Source: AC-32 sp963821495 (GTDB lineage Bacteria > Actinomycetota > Thermoleophilia > Gaiellales > Gaiellaceae). Taken from it: a stretch of DNA of 64,000 bases. The position numbers and the translations under genes are program-made. Location: contig CAWGEA010000003.1 in assembly GCA_963821495.1 (NCBI GenBank), forward strand, positions 2,108,001-2,172,000, in the 5' to 3' direction. Below, piece after piece: positions 34,090 through 43,480 of this stretch; the first letter of the stretch is position 1; each line of letters begins with the position of its first letter. The notes under the pieces were generated by a model. The model saw only the letters and a list, made by a program, of their open reading frames with translations. It ran no database searches and was not told where the DNA came from.

Positions 34090-35322
34090 CTAGGCGGGCG
34101 GCAGCTCGACGCGCGCCGGGCCCCAGCCCCTCGTCCGCGCCCGCGCGGCCACCCAGACCGCGCAGGCCAGCGCGGGCAGCGCCAGCACGACGCCCGCGAC
34201 CCGCACGCCGAAGGCGCCGGCGAGCGCGCCGTCGAGCAGGCTCGCGAACGGCCGGAGGCCGAGGAAGGCGACGCTCCAGAGCGCCATCACGCGGCCACGC
34301 TCCCAGGGGTCGACGCCCAGCTGCAGCCGCGAGGTCGCGTGCGTGTTCGAGGCCAGGTAGCCGAAGCCGGCCACGAACAGCACCGGCAGGGCGAGCGCCA
34401 GCCAGGGCGTGACCGCGAACACGACCATCCCGCCGCCGAGCATTACCAACGTGCCGAACATCCGGCGCCGGCTGCCCCCCACGCGGCCGGCCACGACGAA
34501 CGCCGCGGTGACAGCGCCCGCCCCGAAGACGCCGATGATGTAGCCGGCCGTCGTGTCCTTCTCGCCGAAGGCGTGGGCCCAGGCGGGCGCGAGCGTGTTC
34601 ACGGGGTCGGAGGCGAAGCCGACGGCGGCCACGATCACCAGGAAGACCACGAGCTGCGGCCGCGCGCGCAGGAGCTCGATGCTCGCGCGTACGTGCCCGA
34701 CCGAGCCGTCGGCCAGCTCCTGGGGCTGCGGCCCGATCACGAGCAGCGCGGCGATGAAAATCAGGTACGAGACCGCGTTGAGGCCGAACGCGGCCGGGAT
34801 GCCGAGGTACTCCACGGCCAGCGCGGCCGTCGCCGGCCCGACCGCGCGCGCGAGGTTGAAGGTCATCGAGTTGAGCGCAACCGCCGTGGGCACCTCGGGC
34901 TCCTCGACGAGCGTCGCGATCAGCGCCTGCTGCGCGGGCGCCGAGAAGGCGCTGACGATTCCGAGCGCGACCGCATCCGCGATCACCACGGCGGGCGGCG
35001 CGAGCCCCTGCCACGCGAGCAGTCCGAGTCCGCCTGCGAGGACGACGGCCGCGCTCTGGGTGACGAGCAGCAGGCTCCGACGGTTCCAGCGGTCGGAGGC
35101 GCCGCCGGCCCAGGGCGCGAGCAGCAGGATCGGCAGGAACTGCGCGAAGTTCAGCACGCCCAGGAGCAGCGCCGAGTGCGTCTGGCGGTAGACGAGCAGC
35201 GCGGCGGCGAGGTTCTGGAACCAGGTGCCGCTGGCCGAGAGCGCGTTCCCGGCGAAGTAGGGCCCGAAGCTGCGCCGCCGGAGGAGCGCGAAGGCGGCTG
35301 CGGGGCCGACGGCGGAACTCAC
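34090..35322 (-). CDS. MFS transporter, EntS/DUF894-like
   Basis: A 410-residue permease with about 12 hydrophobic segments. It has the N-terminal MFS pattern (RRRSFGPYFAGNALSASGTW, then FQNLAAALLVYRQTHSALLL), the loop 2-3 signature LAPWAGGASDRWNRRSLLL, FSAPAQQALIATLVEEPE and LNSMTFNLARAVGPATAA. This is the EntS/DUF894 subgroup, whose members export siderophores or small drugs. The substrate is unknown. It ends 1 nt from the convergent BNR gene and starts 29 nt behind the multicopper oxidase gene on the same strand. Confidence 0.9.
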   Translation of the reverse strand: MSSAVGPAAAFALLRRRSFGPYFAGNALSASGTWFQNLAAALLVYRQTHSALLLGVLNFAQFLPILLLAPWAGGASDRWNRRSLLLVTQSAAVVLAGGLGLLAWQGLAPPAVVIADAVALGIVSAFSAPAQQALIATLVEEPEVPTAVALNSMTFNLARAVGPATAALAVEYLGIPAAFGLNAVSYLIFIAALLVIGPQPQELADGSVGHVRASIELLRARPQLVVFLVIVAAVGFASDPVNTLAPAWAHAFGEKDTTAGYIIGVFGAGAVTAAFVVAGRVGGSRRRMFGTLVMLGGGMVVFAVTPWLALALPVLFVAGFGYLASNTHATSRLQLGVDPWERGRVMALWSVAFLGLRPFASLLDGALAGAFGVRVAGVVLALPALACAVWVAARARTRGWGPARVELPPA

Positions 35323-35351
35323 GCCGGACTTCTACCCGGAGCGGCGTCTGG

Positions 35352-37043
35352 TTATGGGATGACGGTGAACGGCCGCATCATGTCGTTGTCTTCGTGCTCG
35401 ACGATGTGGCAGTGGTGCACGTACCTCTGCGGCGCCGTAACGCCGGCCGGTAGGTCGAACCTCGCCCGGATCGTCGTGAAGTAACCCGGGTTCGCCTTGA
35501 CGGTGTCCTTGAAGCCCCGTTCGCTCGGGTCCGGCGGAACCATCGGGCCCGTTGCGAATGGTGAGGGATCGATCCCTCCCGGCACTCCGTTCGCGCCCTC
35601 GTACAGCTCCTCGTACAGCTGAACGTCGAACGGCGTTCGGCCGACGACCTGGAAGGTGACGAGGTGCATGTGCATCGGATGGGTGTCGCCCGTCACGTTG
35701 ACGAACACCCAATCCTCGACGGTGCCCACCCTCGGCGCCTCGGTCCCCGGGGCGTCGAAGGGGAGGCCATTGATGTTCAGGAACCAGGTCGGCTCGTCGA
35801 CGTCGATCTCGTTCAGCGTGAGGTAGCGCGTCCGCGCCGGGCTCGGCAGATCCGCCTTCCGCCCGGGCAGGCTCGCCGGGACCACGCTCGGGCCGCGCTG
35901 ACTGACCGACGTCCCCACCCGGATCTCCATCACCTGCTCCAGCGAGGGCGCGGGGGTCACGACTGGCGTCTTCGGCTTGTGGTTCTTCAGTACGAGCGTC
36001 TGTCCGGCGAACCTCCGGAAGTCGACCAGGATGTCCGCCCGCTCGGCGGGTGCGAGGACGAGCTGCTTCATCCGGATCGGCTGATCCCAGAGGCCGCCCT
36101 CGGCGCCGATCTGCCACACGCTCGGGCCCGAGAGGTCGAGGCTGAGGATGCGCGCGTTGCAGCCGTTCAGGATCCGCAGGCGGTACATCCGCGGCTCGAC
36201 CTCGAGGAACGGCCAGACCTTGCCGTTGACGAGCATCACGTCGCCGAAGTACTCGCCGATCCAGGTGGCGTCGGGGATGTCGCTCGTCGGGTAGAGGAAC
36301 GTGCCGTCCGGGTTGAACTGCCGATCCTGAATCACGAGCGGGATCTCGTACGCGCCGCCGGGGATTCCGATCGGATTCGGCTCCGTGCCCGTGTCGAACT
36401 CGTCGCGCAGGATGTAGGCGGCGGCGAGGCCGGCGAACACGTTGAGCCGTGTCGCGCCCAGCCCGTGGTCGTGGAACCAGAGCAGCGAAGCCGGCATCTC
36501 GGGCTGCTGGTTCGTGTAGAGGACGGTCTGGGTCTCGCCGGGCCCAAACCCGTTCGGCGTCACGGCCGGGTTGCCATCGCTGGTGTCGGCGACGAAGCCT
36601 CCGTGGAGGTGCGTCATCAGCCGCACCTGGTTGCCGAGCGGCGTCAGGCGGGTGTCGACCGGGATCCAGGCCGGGTACTCGTCGGGAAGCCCGTGCGTGA
36701 AGCTCACCTGCAGCGACGTGCCGCTCTGGCCGACGACAGCCATTCCCAGCGACCCTGCCTGGCCGCCCAGGCCTGACCCGTCGTCGTAGGCCCAGAGCGG
36801 TGTCGGCGGCAGGTACGGGTGGAGCTGCCGCGTGATCTCCGTTTGCAGGAACGCGTACTCGTTCGCCCCGCTAGGCGAGGCCACCACGATCCCCGCACCG
36901 GGCAATGGCACCGGCTCGAGGTACTTCCTCAGGTTGGCGGCCGTAGTCGGCGCAGCCTGCAGCCGCGACCAGGGCACGACCAGAGCCGCGCTTCCTGCAG
37001 CGCCGTACAGCAGAAAACGCCTTCGTGTCAGCGTGCTCCTCAT
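35352..37043 (-). CDS. Multicopper oxidase, Tat-exported
   Basis: About 563 residues with a twin-arginine signal (LTRRRFLLYGAAGSAALVV). All four copper-binding blocks are present: THLHGGF, LWFHDHGLGATRLN, THPMHMHLVTFQVVG and HHCHIVEHEDNDMM. It is a laccase/CotA/bilirubin-oxidase-type enzyme coupling substrate oxidation to O2 reduction, acting outside the membrane. The methionine downstream of the last His-Cys-His is the T1 axial ligand (DNDMM). The ATG at 37043 starts the Tat signal; an upstream in-frame ATG at 37097 would add 18 unconserved residues. The substrate (phenols, metals or bilirubin-like) is undetermined. Confidence 0.93.
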   Translation of the reverse strand: MRSTLTRRRFLLYGAAGSAALVVPWSRLQAAPTTAANLRKYLEPVPLPGAGIVVASPSGANEYAFLQTEITRQLHPYLPPTPLWAYDDGSGLGGQAGSLGMAVVGQSGTSLQVSFTHGLPDEYPAWIPVDTRLTPLGNQVRLMTHLHGGFVADTSDGNPAVTPNGFGPGETQTVLYTNQQPEMPASLLWFHDHGLGATRLNVFAGLAAAYILRDEFDTGTEPNPIGIPGGAYEIPLVIQDRQFNPDGTFLYPTSDIPDATWIGEYFGDVMLVNGKVWPFLEVEPRMYRLRILNGCNARILSLDLSGPSVWQIGAEGGLWDQPIRMKQLVLAPAERADILVDFRRFAGQTLVLKNHKPKTPVVTPAPSLEQVMEIRVGTSVSQRGPSVVPASLPGRKADLPSPARTRYLTLNEIDVDEPTWFLNINGLPFDAPGTEAPRVGTVEDWVFVNVTGDTHPMHMHLVTFQVVGRTPFDVQLYEELYEGANGVPGGIDPSPFATGPMVPPDPSERGFKDTVKANPGYFTTIRARFDLPAGVTAPQRYVHHCHIVEHEDNDMMRPFTVIP

Positions 37044-37179
37044 GTCAGCCTCCCTTGCCGCCGATGCCACAGGCTCCCCAGAGGAGCCAGGCGCCAAGTC
37101 TCACGAACCGAAGACCCGGCTCCATCCGTGCCGACGCGGATCCAAGCGCGTGATTTCCCGCACGAGCCTTCCGGGCCGC

Positions 37180-39033
37180 TCAGGCGCGGCCGGCCTTGTG
37201 CAGCTGCGCGTAGATCGAGCGCGCCGTGCGCTCGGGAATCCCGGGCACGCCCTCCAGTTCCTCCTGGGAGGCGGCGAGAAACCGCTCCGCCGAGCCGAAG
37301 TGGCGCAGCAGCGCCCGCCGCCGCGCCGGGCCGACGCCCTGCAGGGTGTCGAAGATCGACTCGCGCGCCTTCGCGTCACGACGCTGGCGGTGGAAGCCGA
37401 GCGCGAAGCGGTGCGCCTCGTCCCGGACCCGCTGCAGCAGGTGCAGGCCCGGCGAGTCGCGGTCGAGGACGATCGGATCGGGCCGGCCGGGCACGAAGAC
37501 CTCCTCCTCGCGCTTGGCCAGGGCGATCACCGCGACCCGCGGCAGGTCGTAGGCCTGCATCGCCTGCAGCGCCGCGGCCAGCTGGCCCTTGCCGCCGTCG
37601 ATCACGACGAGGTTCGGCGTCGCCGCGAACGACTCGTCGTAATCCTCGGCCGCCGCACCCGCCTGCAGCCGCGCGAAACGGCGCGAGACGACCTCCTCCA
37701 GCGCGGCGTAATCGTCCTGCCCGTCCAGGGTGCGCACGCCGAACTTGCGGTAGTGCGCCTTCTTCGGCATAGCGTCCTGAAAGACGACCATCGAGCCGAC
37801 CACGGACTCGCCCTGGATGTTCGAGATGTCGTAGCACTCGACCCGCAGCGGCAGGCTCTCGAGGTTGAGCGCCTCACGCAGCTCCTCGAGCGCCTCGACC
37901 CGGCGCAGCCGCTTGCGCTCGGACTGGACGGCCTCCGACTCGAGCGCGACCTGCGCGTTTGCACTCGCCAGCTCCTGCAGGCGCCGCTTCTCGCCGCGTG
38001 AAGGCGCGCGCACCTCGACCCTCGAGCCGCGCCGCCCGGAGAGGAACTCCTCGAGCGCGCTCGTGTCGCCCGAGTCCGGCGGCACGATGATCTGGGGCGG
38101 GACGCTCGGCGACGAGCCGTAGTACTCGGTCGCGAACGCCTCGAGCAACGTTGCGGTGTCCTGTCCCTCGACGTTCTCGAGGTGGAAGCCGTACCGGTCG
38201 ATCAGCCTGCCGTCGCGCAGCGGGAAGACCTGCACCGCCGCGCGGTCGCCGTCCGTGGCGATGCCGATCACGTCGACGCTGCCGACCGAGCGCCGGTCGG
38301 CGGTCTGCCGCTCGACGAGATGCCGCACCGCGAACAGCCGGTTCCGGTAGCGCGCGGCCTCCTCGAAGCGCTCGGCCTCGGCGGCGTCCTTCATCTTCCG
38401 CTCGAGCTCGCGCTGGATCGGCCGCGTCTCCCCCGAGAGGAACTCGATCACGCCGTCGACGATCGCCCGGTAGCCCTCCTTCGAGATGTAGCCCACGCAC
38501 GGGGCCAGGCAGCGCTCGATGTGGTAGTCGAGGCACGGGATCCCGCTGTGGCGGCCGGGCTTCGGGCCCTCGCAGGGCCGGTACGGAAAGACGCGGTTGA
38601 GCACGTCGAGCGTCTCGCGCACCTTCTTCGCGTTCGCGTACGGGCCGAAGTAGACGACCCCGCGCCGGTGCCGCTCGCGCGTGAACATGACGCGCGGGTA
38701 GTCGTCCTCGACCGTGACGGCGATGTACGGGAACGACTTGTCGTCCCGGAGACGGACGTTGAACGGCGGCCGGTGGCGCTTGACCAGGTTCTGCTCCAGG
38801 TGCAGCGCCTCCGCCTCGGTGTTGGTGACGATCACCTCGATGTCGGCGACCCGTTCGGGGAGGCTGCGAATGGTCGAGCGCGAGTCGGGCGTCTTCTGGA
38901 AGTAGCTGCGCACGCGCGGTCGAAGCGACTTCGCCTTTCCGATGTAGAGCATCTGGCCTCGGTCGTCGCGGAAGAGGTAGACGCCCGGCTTCGCCGGAAG
39001 CCGCTTCAGCTGCTCTTCCACGCGTGTGGCCAT
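37180..39033 (-). CDS. uvrC: Excinuclease ABC subunit C
   Basis: A 617-residue UvrC, the dual-incision nuclease of nucleotide excision repair. The GIY-YIG domain is at the start (KPGVYLFRDDRGQMLYIGKA), followed by the Cys-containing linker (GIPCLDYHIERCLAPCVGYI), the UVR helix pair (RELERKMKDAAEAERFEEAA), the RNase H-like endonuclease core (VECYDISNIQGESVVGSMVV, LVVIDGGKGQLAAAL and HRFALGFHRQRR) and the C-terminal (HhH)2 domain (LQGVGPARRRALLRHFG). Length is normal. ATG 39033 is preceded by CCGGCC and no clear Shine-Dalgarno. It diverges from the glycosidase-like gene, with 27 nt between starts. Confidence 0.96.
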   Translation of the reverse strand: MATRVEEQLKRLPAKPGVYLFRDDRGQMLYIGKAKSLRPRVRSYFQKTPDSRSTIRSLPERVADIEVIVTNTEAEALHLEQNLVKRHRPPFNVRLRDDKSFPYIAVTVEDDYPRVMFTRERHRRGVVYFGPYANAKKVRETLDVLNRVFPYRPCEGPKPGRHSGIPCLDYHIERCLAPCVGYISKEGYRAIVDGVIEFLSGETRPIQRELERKMKDAAEAERFEEAARYRNRLFAVRHLVERQTADRRSVGSVDVIGIATDGDRAAVQVFPLRDGRLIDRYGFHLENVEGQDTATLLEAFATEYYGSSPSVPPQIIVPPDSGDTSALEEFLSGRRGSRVEVRAPSRGEKRRLQELASANAQVALESEAVQSERKRLRRVEALEELREALNLESLPLRVECYDISNIQGESVVGSMVVFQDAMPKKAHYRKFGVRTLDGQDDYAALEEVVSRRFARLQAGAAAEDYDESFAATPNLVVIDGGKGQLAAALQAMQAYDLPRVAVIALAKREEEVFVPGRPDPIVLDRDSPGLHLLQRVRDEAHRFALGFHRQRRDAKARESIFDTLQGVGPARRRALLRHFGSAERFLAASQEELEGVPGIPERTARSIYAQLHKAGRA

Positions 39034-39060
39034 GGCCGGGCAAGGGTAGCCTCCGGCCTC

Positions 39061-40437
39061 GTGAGGAAGGCCGTGCTCGCAGCGGTCGTCGCGGTGGCGG
39101 CCGCGGCCGGCGTGGTCGCCGCGATGCTGCTCTCGTCCGGCGGGGGCGACGCCGGCGGAAGCGCCTCGCCCAAGCGCGCCTCCACGGGCCGCTCGAGCTC
39201 CCCGGGGACGACGTCGAAGAGGACCGCGTCGACCGGTTCGACGACCGGCTCGACACCCGACTCCTCGCCGAGCGAGCCGCGGAGCAGCGCCACGGCCCGG
39301 GTCGACACGCGCGGCTTGCGCCTGCCCCCGCCGCCGAGCCGCCACGGCCGGAAGACGCGGACGTTCGTCGTCGGCACAGTGGACGACGCGCTCGCCCAGG
39401 TAAGCCCGCACTTCGCCCAGGCGCAGGCCGACGTCTCGCACGATGCGGGCTTCGACGCCGCCGCCGTCTCGGCCACCTGGCACCGCGGCGAGCGGAGGCC
39501 CCCGGCCGGTCTCGTGCGCGTGCTGCGGAACGTCGCCGCCGCGACCGGTCGGGCGCGGATGAAGCTCGCCGTCGTCGTCTGGCACGGGCTCGGGCGCGAC
39601 ACGCCGCGGACGCCCTCGGAGCGCGCCGACTTCGCCGCCTACGCCGCCGCCGTCACCCAGGCGTTGCCGCAGCTGCGCTACGCGATCGTCGGCAACGAAC
39701 CGAACCTGAGCACGTTCTGGAAGCCGCAGTTCGGCGGCGGCGGCCGCGACCTCGCCGCCCGCGCCTACGCCGACCTGCTCGCCCGCAGCTATGACGCGAT
39801 CAAGGCGGCGCGCCCGGGGGTGCGGGTCCTCGGCGGCGCGCTCTCCCCGCGCGGGGCCGACCGCCCGCACGGGTCGAGGCCCACGCACTCGCCGACCGCC
39901 TTCATCCGCGACCTCGGCGCCGCCTACCGCGCGAGCCGGCGAGGCCGCCCGCTGATGGACGCCTTCGCCTTCCACCCGTACATGCAGGCCTCCCGCGACT
40001 CCCCGGGCGCGCGACACCCGGAGAACACGACCATCACGCTCGCCGACTACCCGAAGCTCGTCGCGCTCCTGCGCGAGGCCTTCCACGGCACCGCTCAGGC
40101 CGGGGAGCGCCTGCCGATCTACTACACCGAGTTCGGCGTGCAGACGCGCGTGCCGGAGCCGAAGCGCCGTTTCTACGTCGACCTCGACTCCCCGGCCCGC
40201 ATCGACGCGGTCCCGTTTCGGGTGCAGGCCTCCTACTACCGCCGCGCGCTCGAGCTCGCGTACTGCCAGCCGACCGTCCGCGGGCTGTTCGTCTTCCACA
40301 CCTTCGACGAGCCCGGACTAGGCGGCTGGCAGTCCGGCCTCTACTTCGCCGACCGCACGCCGAAGCCGAGCCTCCCGCCGTTCAAGCGCGCGGTCGCCGA
40401 CCTGCGCAACGGTCGGTTCCCGCGCTGCCGACGCTAG
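39061..40437 (+). CDS. Secreted clan-A glycoside-hydrolase-like protein
   Basis: A 458-residue exported protein from GTG 39061. A hydrophobic N-terminal segment (AVLAAVVAVAAAAGVVAAML) is followed by a Ser/Thr/Pro-rich linker (about 25-80), then a TIM-barrel-like domain. Two glutamates sit where clan-A glycosidases have acid/base and nucleophile: E213 in IVGNEPN and E357 in YYTEFGVQ. Other barrel landmarks are FAFHPYMQA and LFVFHTFDEPGLGGWQSGLY. Substrate and GH family number are not clear (GH5/GH39-like). A smaller relative is at 44567. It is followed 10 nt later by hemQ. Confidence 0.78.
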   Translation: MRKAVLAAVVAVAAAAGVVAAMLLSSGGGDAGGSASPKRASTGRSSSPGTTSKRTASTGSTTGSTPDSSPSEPRSSATARVDTRGLRLPPPPSRHGRKTRTFVVGTVDDALAQVSPHFAQAQADVSHDAGFDAAAVSATWHRGERRPPAGLVRVLRNVAAATGRARMKLAVVVWHGLGRDTPRTPSERADFAAYAAAVTQALPQLRYAIVGNEPNLSTFWKPQFGGGGRDLAARAYADLLARSYDAIKAARPGVRVLGGALSPRGADRPHGSRPTHSPTAFIRDLGAAYRASRRGRPLMDAFAFHPYMQASRDSPGARHPENTTITLADYPKLVALLREAFHGTAQAGERLPIYYTEFGVQTRVPEPKRRFYVDLDSPARIDAVPFRVQASYYRRALELAYCQPTVRGLFVFHTFDEPGLGGWQSGLYFADRTPKPSLPPFKRAVADLRNGRFPRCRR

Positions 40438-40447
40438 GCTTTCGGCC

Positions 40448-41137
40448 GTGGCCGGCCAGTACGTCGCCTACACGTTCTTCCGCGTCGACCCAGCCTGGCG
40501 GCGCCTTCCGATCGAGGAGCGCTCCGCGGGCAAGGACGCCTTCGCGGAGGTGATCGAGGAGTTCGCCGGCCGGATGGCGTCGCTACGCCCGTACTCGGTC
40601 GCCGGCGTCCGTCCCGAGTGCGACTTCTTCCTCTGGAAGATCACCGAGCGCTACGACGATCTCGGCGAGCTCGGCGCTGCCCTGAACGCGACCCCGCTCG
40701 CGGGCTGGCTGACGACCCCGTACTCGTACCTCGCGACGACAAAGGCCTCCGAGTACACCAAGGCGCGCCGGCCGCGGCAGGTGGTGCCGAAGGGCTCGCC
40801 TTACCTGGTCGTCTACCCGTTCGTGAAGCTGCGCACCTGGTACACGCTGCCGCAGGAGGACCGCCAGCGCGCGATGAACGAGCACATGCGCGTGGGGCAC
40901 GAGTTCTCGACGATCGTCAACCACACGACGTACTCGTTCGGGATCGACGACCAGGAGTTCATGACCGTCTTCGAGTGCGAGGAGCCTGCCGACTTCATGC
41001 ACCTGATGCTGACGCTGCGTGAGTCGGAGGCGAGCCGCTACACGGAGCGCGACACGCCGATCTTCGTCGGACGGCACTGCGAGATCCGCGAGGCCCTGGA
41101 CGAGCTCGACGGCGCCCGGGCGCGCGTTCGGGCCTAG
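40448..41137 (+). CDS. hemQ: Coproheme decarboxylase HemQ (chlorite-dismutase family)
   Basis: A 229-residue Cld-fold protein from GTG 40448. Motifs: QYVAYTFFRVDPAWRRLP, ECDFFLWKITERYDDLGELG, YPFVKLRTWYTLPQEDRQRA, MNEHMRVGHEFSTIVNHTTY with the proximal histidine, and QEFMTVFECEEPADFMHLML. The tyrosine in RTWYTLP and the missing distal arginine context fit HemQ, which converts coproheme to haem b with H2O2. This is the last step of the actinobacterial coproporphyrin-dependent pathway. It is convergent with the next gene, overlapping by 4 nt. Confidence 0.92.
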   Translation: MAGQYVAYTFFRVDPAWRRLPIEERSAGKDAFAEVIEEFAGRMASLRPYSVAGVRPECDFFLWKITERYDDLGELGAALNATPLAGWLTTPYSYLATTKASEYTKARRPRQVVPKGSPYLVVYPFVKLRTWYTLPQEDRQRAMNEHMRVGHEFSTIVNHTTYSFGIDDQEFMTVFECEEPADFMHLMLTLRESEASRYTERDTPIFVGRHCEIREALDELDGARARVRA

Positions 41138-41511
41138 TAGCCGTAGGTGTGCTCGTCGTGCCAGACGCGCCACATGGCGAAGCCGGCGAAGACGAACACG
41201 ACGAGGAAGACGATCAGGTCCCAGCCGTTTCTCGGCATGAAGAAGCGTGCGGCGAGATTCACGACGATCAGCAGCGCGGAGCCGTAGAAGACGACGCGCG
41301 AGCGCGCGGGCCACATCGAGATCGACTCGCGCCGGTCGCGCCAGAGCAGGAAGACGAAGTAGGCCATCGCGAGGAAGAACGCGATCTGCGCCAGCAGCCA
41401 GAGCGCCGTAACGGTCGCCTGCAGCTGTAGAACGACGATCACGACCACGACGAGCGCGATGATCAGGAAGCCGCGCAGCGTCGGGTTCAGGTCCCGAAAG
41501 GCGCTCCTCAT
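41134..41511 (-). CDS. Small membrane protein, 4 TM segments
   Basis: A 125-residue hydrophobic protein. Predicted helices: GFLIIALVVVVIVVLQLQ, ALWLLAQIAFFLAMAYFVFL, VVFYGSALLIVVNLAARFF and IVFLVVFVFAGFAMWRVW. Basic loops (RDRRES, MWPARSR) suggest an N-in orientation. I recognise no family. The 3' end overlaps hemQ by 4 nt on the opposite strand. Confidence 0.7.
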   Translation of the reverse strand: MRSAFRDLNPTLRGFLIIALVVVVIVVLQLQATVTALWLLAQIAFFLAMAYFVFLLWRDRRESISMWPARSRVVFYGSALLIVVNLAARFFMPRNGWDLIVFLVVFVFAGFAMWRVWHDEHTYGY

Positions 41512-41562
41512 GGAGGCAGGGTAGCTACACGGGCAACGCGTGACCCGCGGCCACGACGGGTC

Positions 41563-42033
41563 TCACCAGCCGATATCGGGCCTGCTCGACGGCACCAGCG
41601 TCGCGTCGTCGGCTGAGCCGACCCCCGCGTGCCGGGCTTCGCGAGCGGCATGACGGAGGTTCCCGAGCACCTCGCGGAGGTTCAACTCCAGTGCACGGCG
41701 CTCCCGCTCGATCTCCTCGACCTCGTGCCGGAGCACCTTCTTCGCCTGCTCTGCCTCCTCCAGGCGGGCCCGGAGCTCACGCTCGCCGGTCTGCGCTCTG
41801 TGCTCCGCGGCCTCGCTGCTCGCGCCGAGCTTCGCGAGCGCCCGCTCCGCCGCCTTCGCGCGACGGCGGGTCTGCCGAAGCTCGGCCCGAAGCTTCTCGA
41901 GCTCGGCCTCGGCCCGCGTCCGCCGGTCTGCCTCCCGTGCCCGCTCCGCCTCGGCCAGGACGCGCCCCTTGGTGAGCGAATCGACCTCCGTCGCCAGCAG
42001 CGAGAGCTCGTTCGCCAGGTTGCGCTCGTTCAT
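41563..42033 (-). CDS. Coiled-coil protein
   Basis: A 156-residue protein from ATG 42033 with AAGGAAAG upstream (an earlier in-frame start at 42084 lacks one). From about residue 10 to 125 it is a continuous charged heptad coil, for example AEAELEKLRAELRQTRRRAK and RARLEEAEQAKKVLRHEVEE. The tail is short and uncharged, ending SSRPDIGW. No catalytic motif, signal peptide or membrane segment is visible. The role is unknown; it could be a cytoskeletal or scaffold protein. Confidence 0.65.
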   Translation of the reverse strand: MNERNLANELSLLATEVDSLTKGRVLAEAERAREADRRTRAEAELEKLRAELRQTRRRAKAAERALAKLGASSEAAEHRAQTGERELRARLEEAEQAKKVLRHEVEEIERERRALELNLREVLGNLRHAAREARHAGVGSADDATLVPSSRPDIGW

Positions 42034-42107
42034 GGCGGCTTTCCTTCGACCTTCGCCTCCATCTCCCTCCCGGGTCCTGCGCACTCGTCACGCGCTACGC
42101 TCCCACC

Positions 42108-42548
42108 TTGGTCGAGGAAGGACAGCCGGCACCGGACTTCGAGCTCGACAGCGACGCGGGCGAGACGGTGCGCCTTTCGGATCTCCGCGGCAAGCCGGTC
42201 GTTCTCTACTTCTATCCCAAGGACGACACCCCCGGCTGCACGCGGCAGGCCTGCGGGATCCGTGACGCCTGGAGCGAGTTCCAGCGCGCCGGTGCCGAGG
42301 TGTTCGGGATCAGCGCCGACTCGCAGGCCTCGCACGAGAAGTTCAAGTCGAAGTACTCGCTCCCCTTCACGCTCCTCGCCGACCCCGAGCACAAGCTCGG
42401 CGAGCCCTACGGCGTCGCGCAGGAGGGCAAGAGCTCGTACGAGCGCTCGACGTTCGTGATCGACGCCGACGGCAACGTCGCCCGCGTGCTGCGCCGGGTG
42501 AACCCCGACCGACACGCGGACGAGGTCCTGGCGGCGCTCGCCGGGTAA
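42108..42548 (+). CDS. bcp: Thiol peroxidase/peroxiredoxin Q (Bcp)
   Basis: A 146-residue peroxiredoxin that reduces H2O2 and organic hydroperoxides with thioredoxin. The peroxidatic cysteine is C44 in PKDDTPGCTRQAC, and the resolving cysteine C49 lies five residues on, as in the atypical 2-Cys PrxQ group. Other blocks: APDFELDSDAGETVRLSDLR, VFGISADSQASHEKFKSKY and RSTFVIDADGNVARVLRRV. The TTG at 42108 is the start consistent with the family leader. It is likely cotranscribed with the methyltransferase-like gene 24 nt downstream. Confidence 0.93.
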   Translation: MVEEGQPAPDFELDSDAGETVRLSDLRGKPVVLYFYPKDDTPGCTRQACGIRDAWSEFQRAGAEVFGISADSQASHEKFKSKYSLPFTLLADPEHKLGEPYGVAQEGKSSYERSTFVIDADGNVARVLRRVNPDRHADEVLAALAG

Positions 42549-42571
42549 CGGTCGGCAAAGGCAGTACGCGC

Positions 42572-43054
42572 GTGAGCCGGGGGCGCGCAGCGGCAGGGAC
42601 GATCCTCTTCCTCGCCGTCGCACCGGGCATCGTCGCGGGGCTCGTTCCCTGGCTTCTGACCGGGTGGCGGTCGTCGGATCCGCCCTCGTGGCTCCAGGCG
42701 GTGGGATGGCTCGCGGTCGCAGCCGGAGCCGCCGTCGTGCTCGAGGCGTTCGGTCGGTTCGTGGTCGAGGGAGTCGGCACGCCGGCGCCCGTCGCGCCGA
42801 CGAACGAGCTGGTCGTCGGCGGGCTCTACCGCTACGTGCGCAACCCGATGTACCTCGCCGTCGCGGCCGTGATCCTGGGCCAGGCGGCGATCCTCGGCAG
42901 CCTGCTGCTCGTCGCCTATGCCGCGCTCTTCCTCGCGATGGTGTGGTCGTTCGTGCACTGGTACGAGGAGCCGGCGCTGTGCCGCCGCTTCGGAGCGGCC
43001 TACGAGGAGTACGCGAGGCGCGTCCCGGGCTGGTGGCCGCGCCTGCGCCGGTGA
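42572..43054 (+). CDS. Membrane isoprenylcysteine-methyltransferase-like protein
   Basis: A 160-residue integral membrane protein from GTG 42572 with about four hydrophobic segments. It has the family signature VVGGLYRYVRNPMYLAVAAV followed by SFVHWYEEPALCRRFGAAYE, then EYARRVPGWWPRL, as in ICMT/PEMT-like SAM-dependent methyltransferases. The methyl acceptor in bacteria is mostly unknown. It follows bcp on the same strand. Confidence 0.85.
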   Translation: MSRGRAAAGTILFLAVAPGIVAGLVPWLLTGWRSSDPPSWLQAVGWLAVAAGAAVVLEAFGRFVVEGVGTPAPVAPTNELVVGGLYRYVRNPMYLAVAAVILGQAAILGSLLLVAYAALFLAMVWSFVHWYEEPALCRRFGAAYEEYARRVPGWWPRLRR

Positions 43055-43216
43055 GGAAGCCGTAGATTCAGGGCGAATCGGGGTCGGCACCCTTAACACC
43101 AGCACGAGGGATCGAGCCGGAGGCGAATGGGACCGATGCTGCTGTAGCCACCTTCTCTTCCGTGGCAAATGCGCGCTCCCCGGCGCGCCCGAGACCGAGG
43201 AGAAGAGGTGAATCAG

Positions 43217-43402
43217 ATGCTGAAGCTTTCCGCCTTCGTACAGGTCGCTGCCGACTCGCTGCGCGCGCAGGAGGAGGGACAGACGATGGCCGAGTACGGC
43301 GTGGTGCTGGCCGTCATCGTGCTCGCCGTAATCGCCGCGATCACGCTCCTCGCCGGCAACGTGAGCAGCGCGTTGAACGCTGTCGCCAACGTCCTGCCCT
43401 GA
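43217..43402 (+). CDS. Flp/Fap-type IVb pilin
   Basis: A 61-residue prepilin from ATG 43217 with GAGGTG eight bases upstream. The Flp motif is EEGQTMAEYGVVLAVIVLAV, with the processing glycine before QTMAEY and the conserved E/Y pair, then one hydrophobic helix. In tad systems it polymerises into adhesive pili. No tad assembly genes (CpaA/TadV, CpaF, TadB, TadC) are in this window, so it is an orphan here. A stem-loop follows at 43481. Confidence 0.9.
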   Translation: MLKLSAFVQVAADSLRAQEEGQTMAEYGVVLAVIVLAVIAAITLLAGNVSSALNAVANVLP

Positions 43403-43480
43403 ACTCGAGCGAGGTTCCGCGCGGGGCGTCCTGCTCCCCGGCATCGGTCGACGGTTAGTGACGCCCCCGTGGTCGATCTC

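Noticed and set aside
39034..40299. In-frame extension of uvrC upstream of 39033 (over 400 codons)
   Set aside because: It is antisense to the secreted glycosidase-like gene, is low-complexity, and UvrC homology begins exactly at the ATG at 39033.
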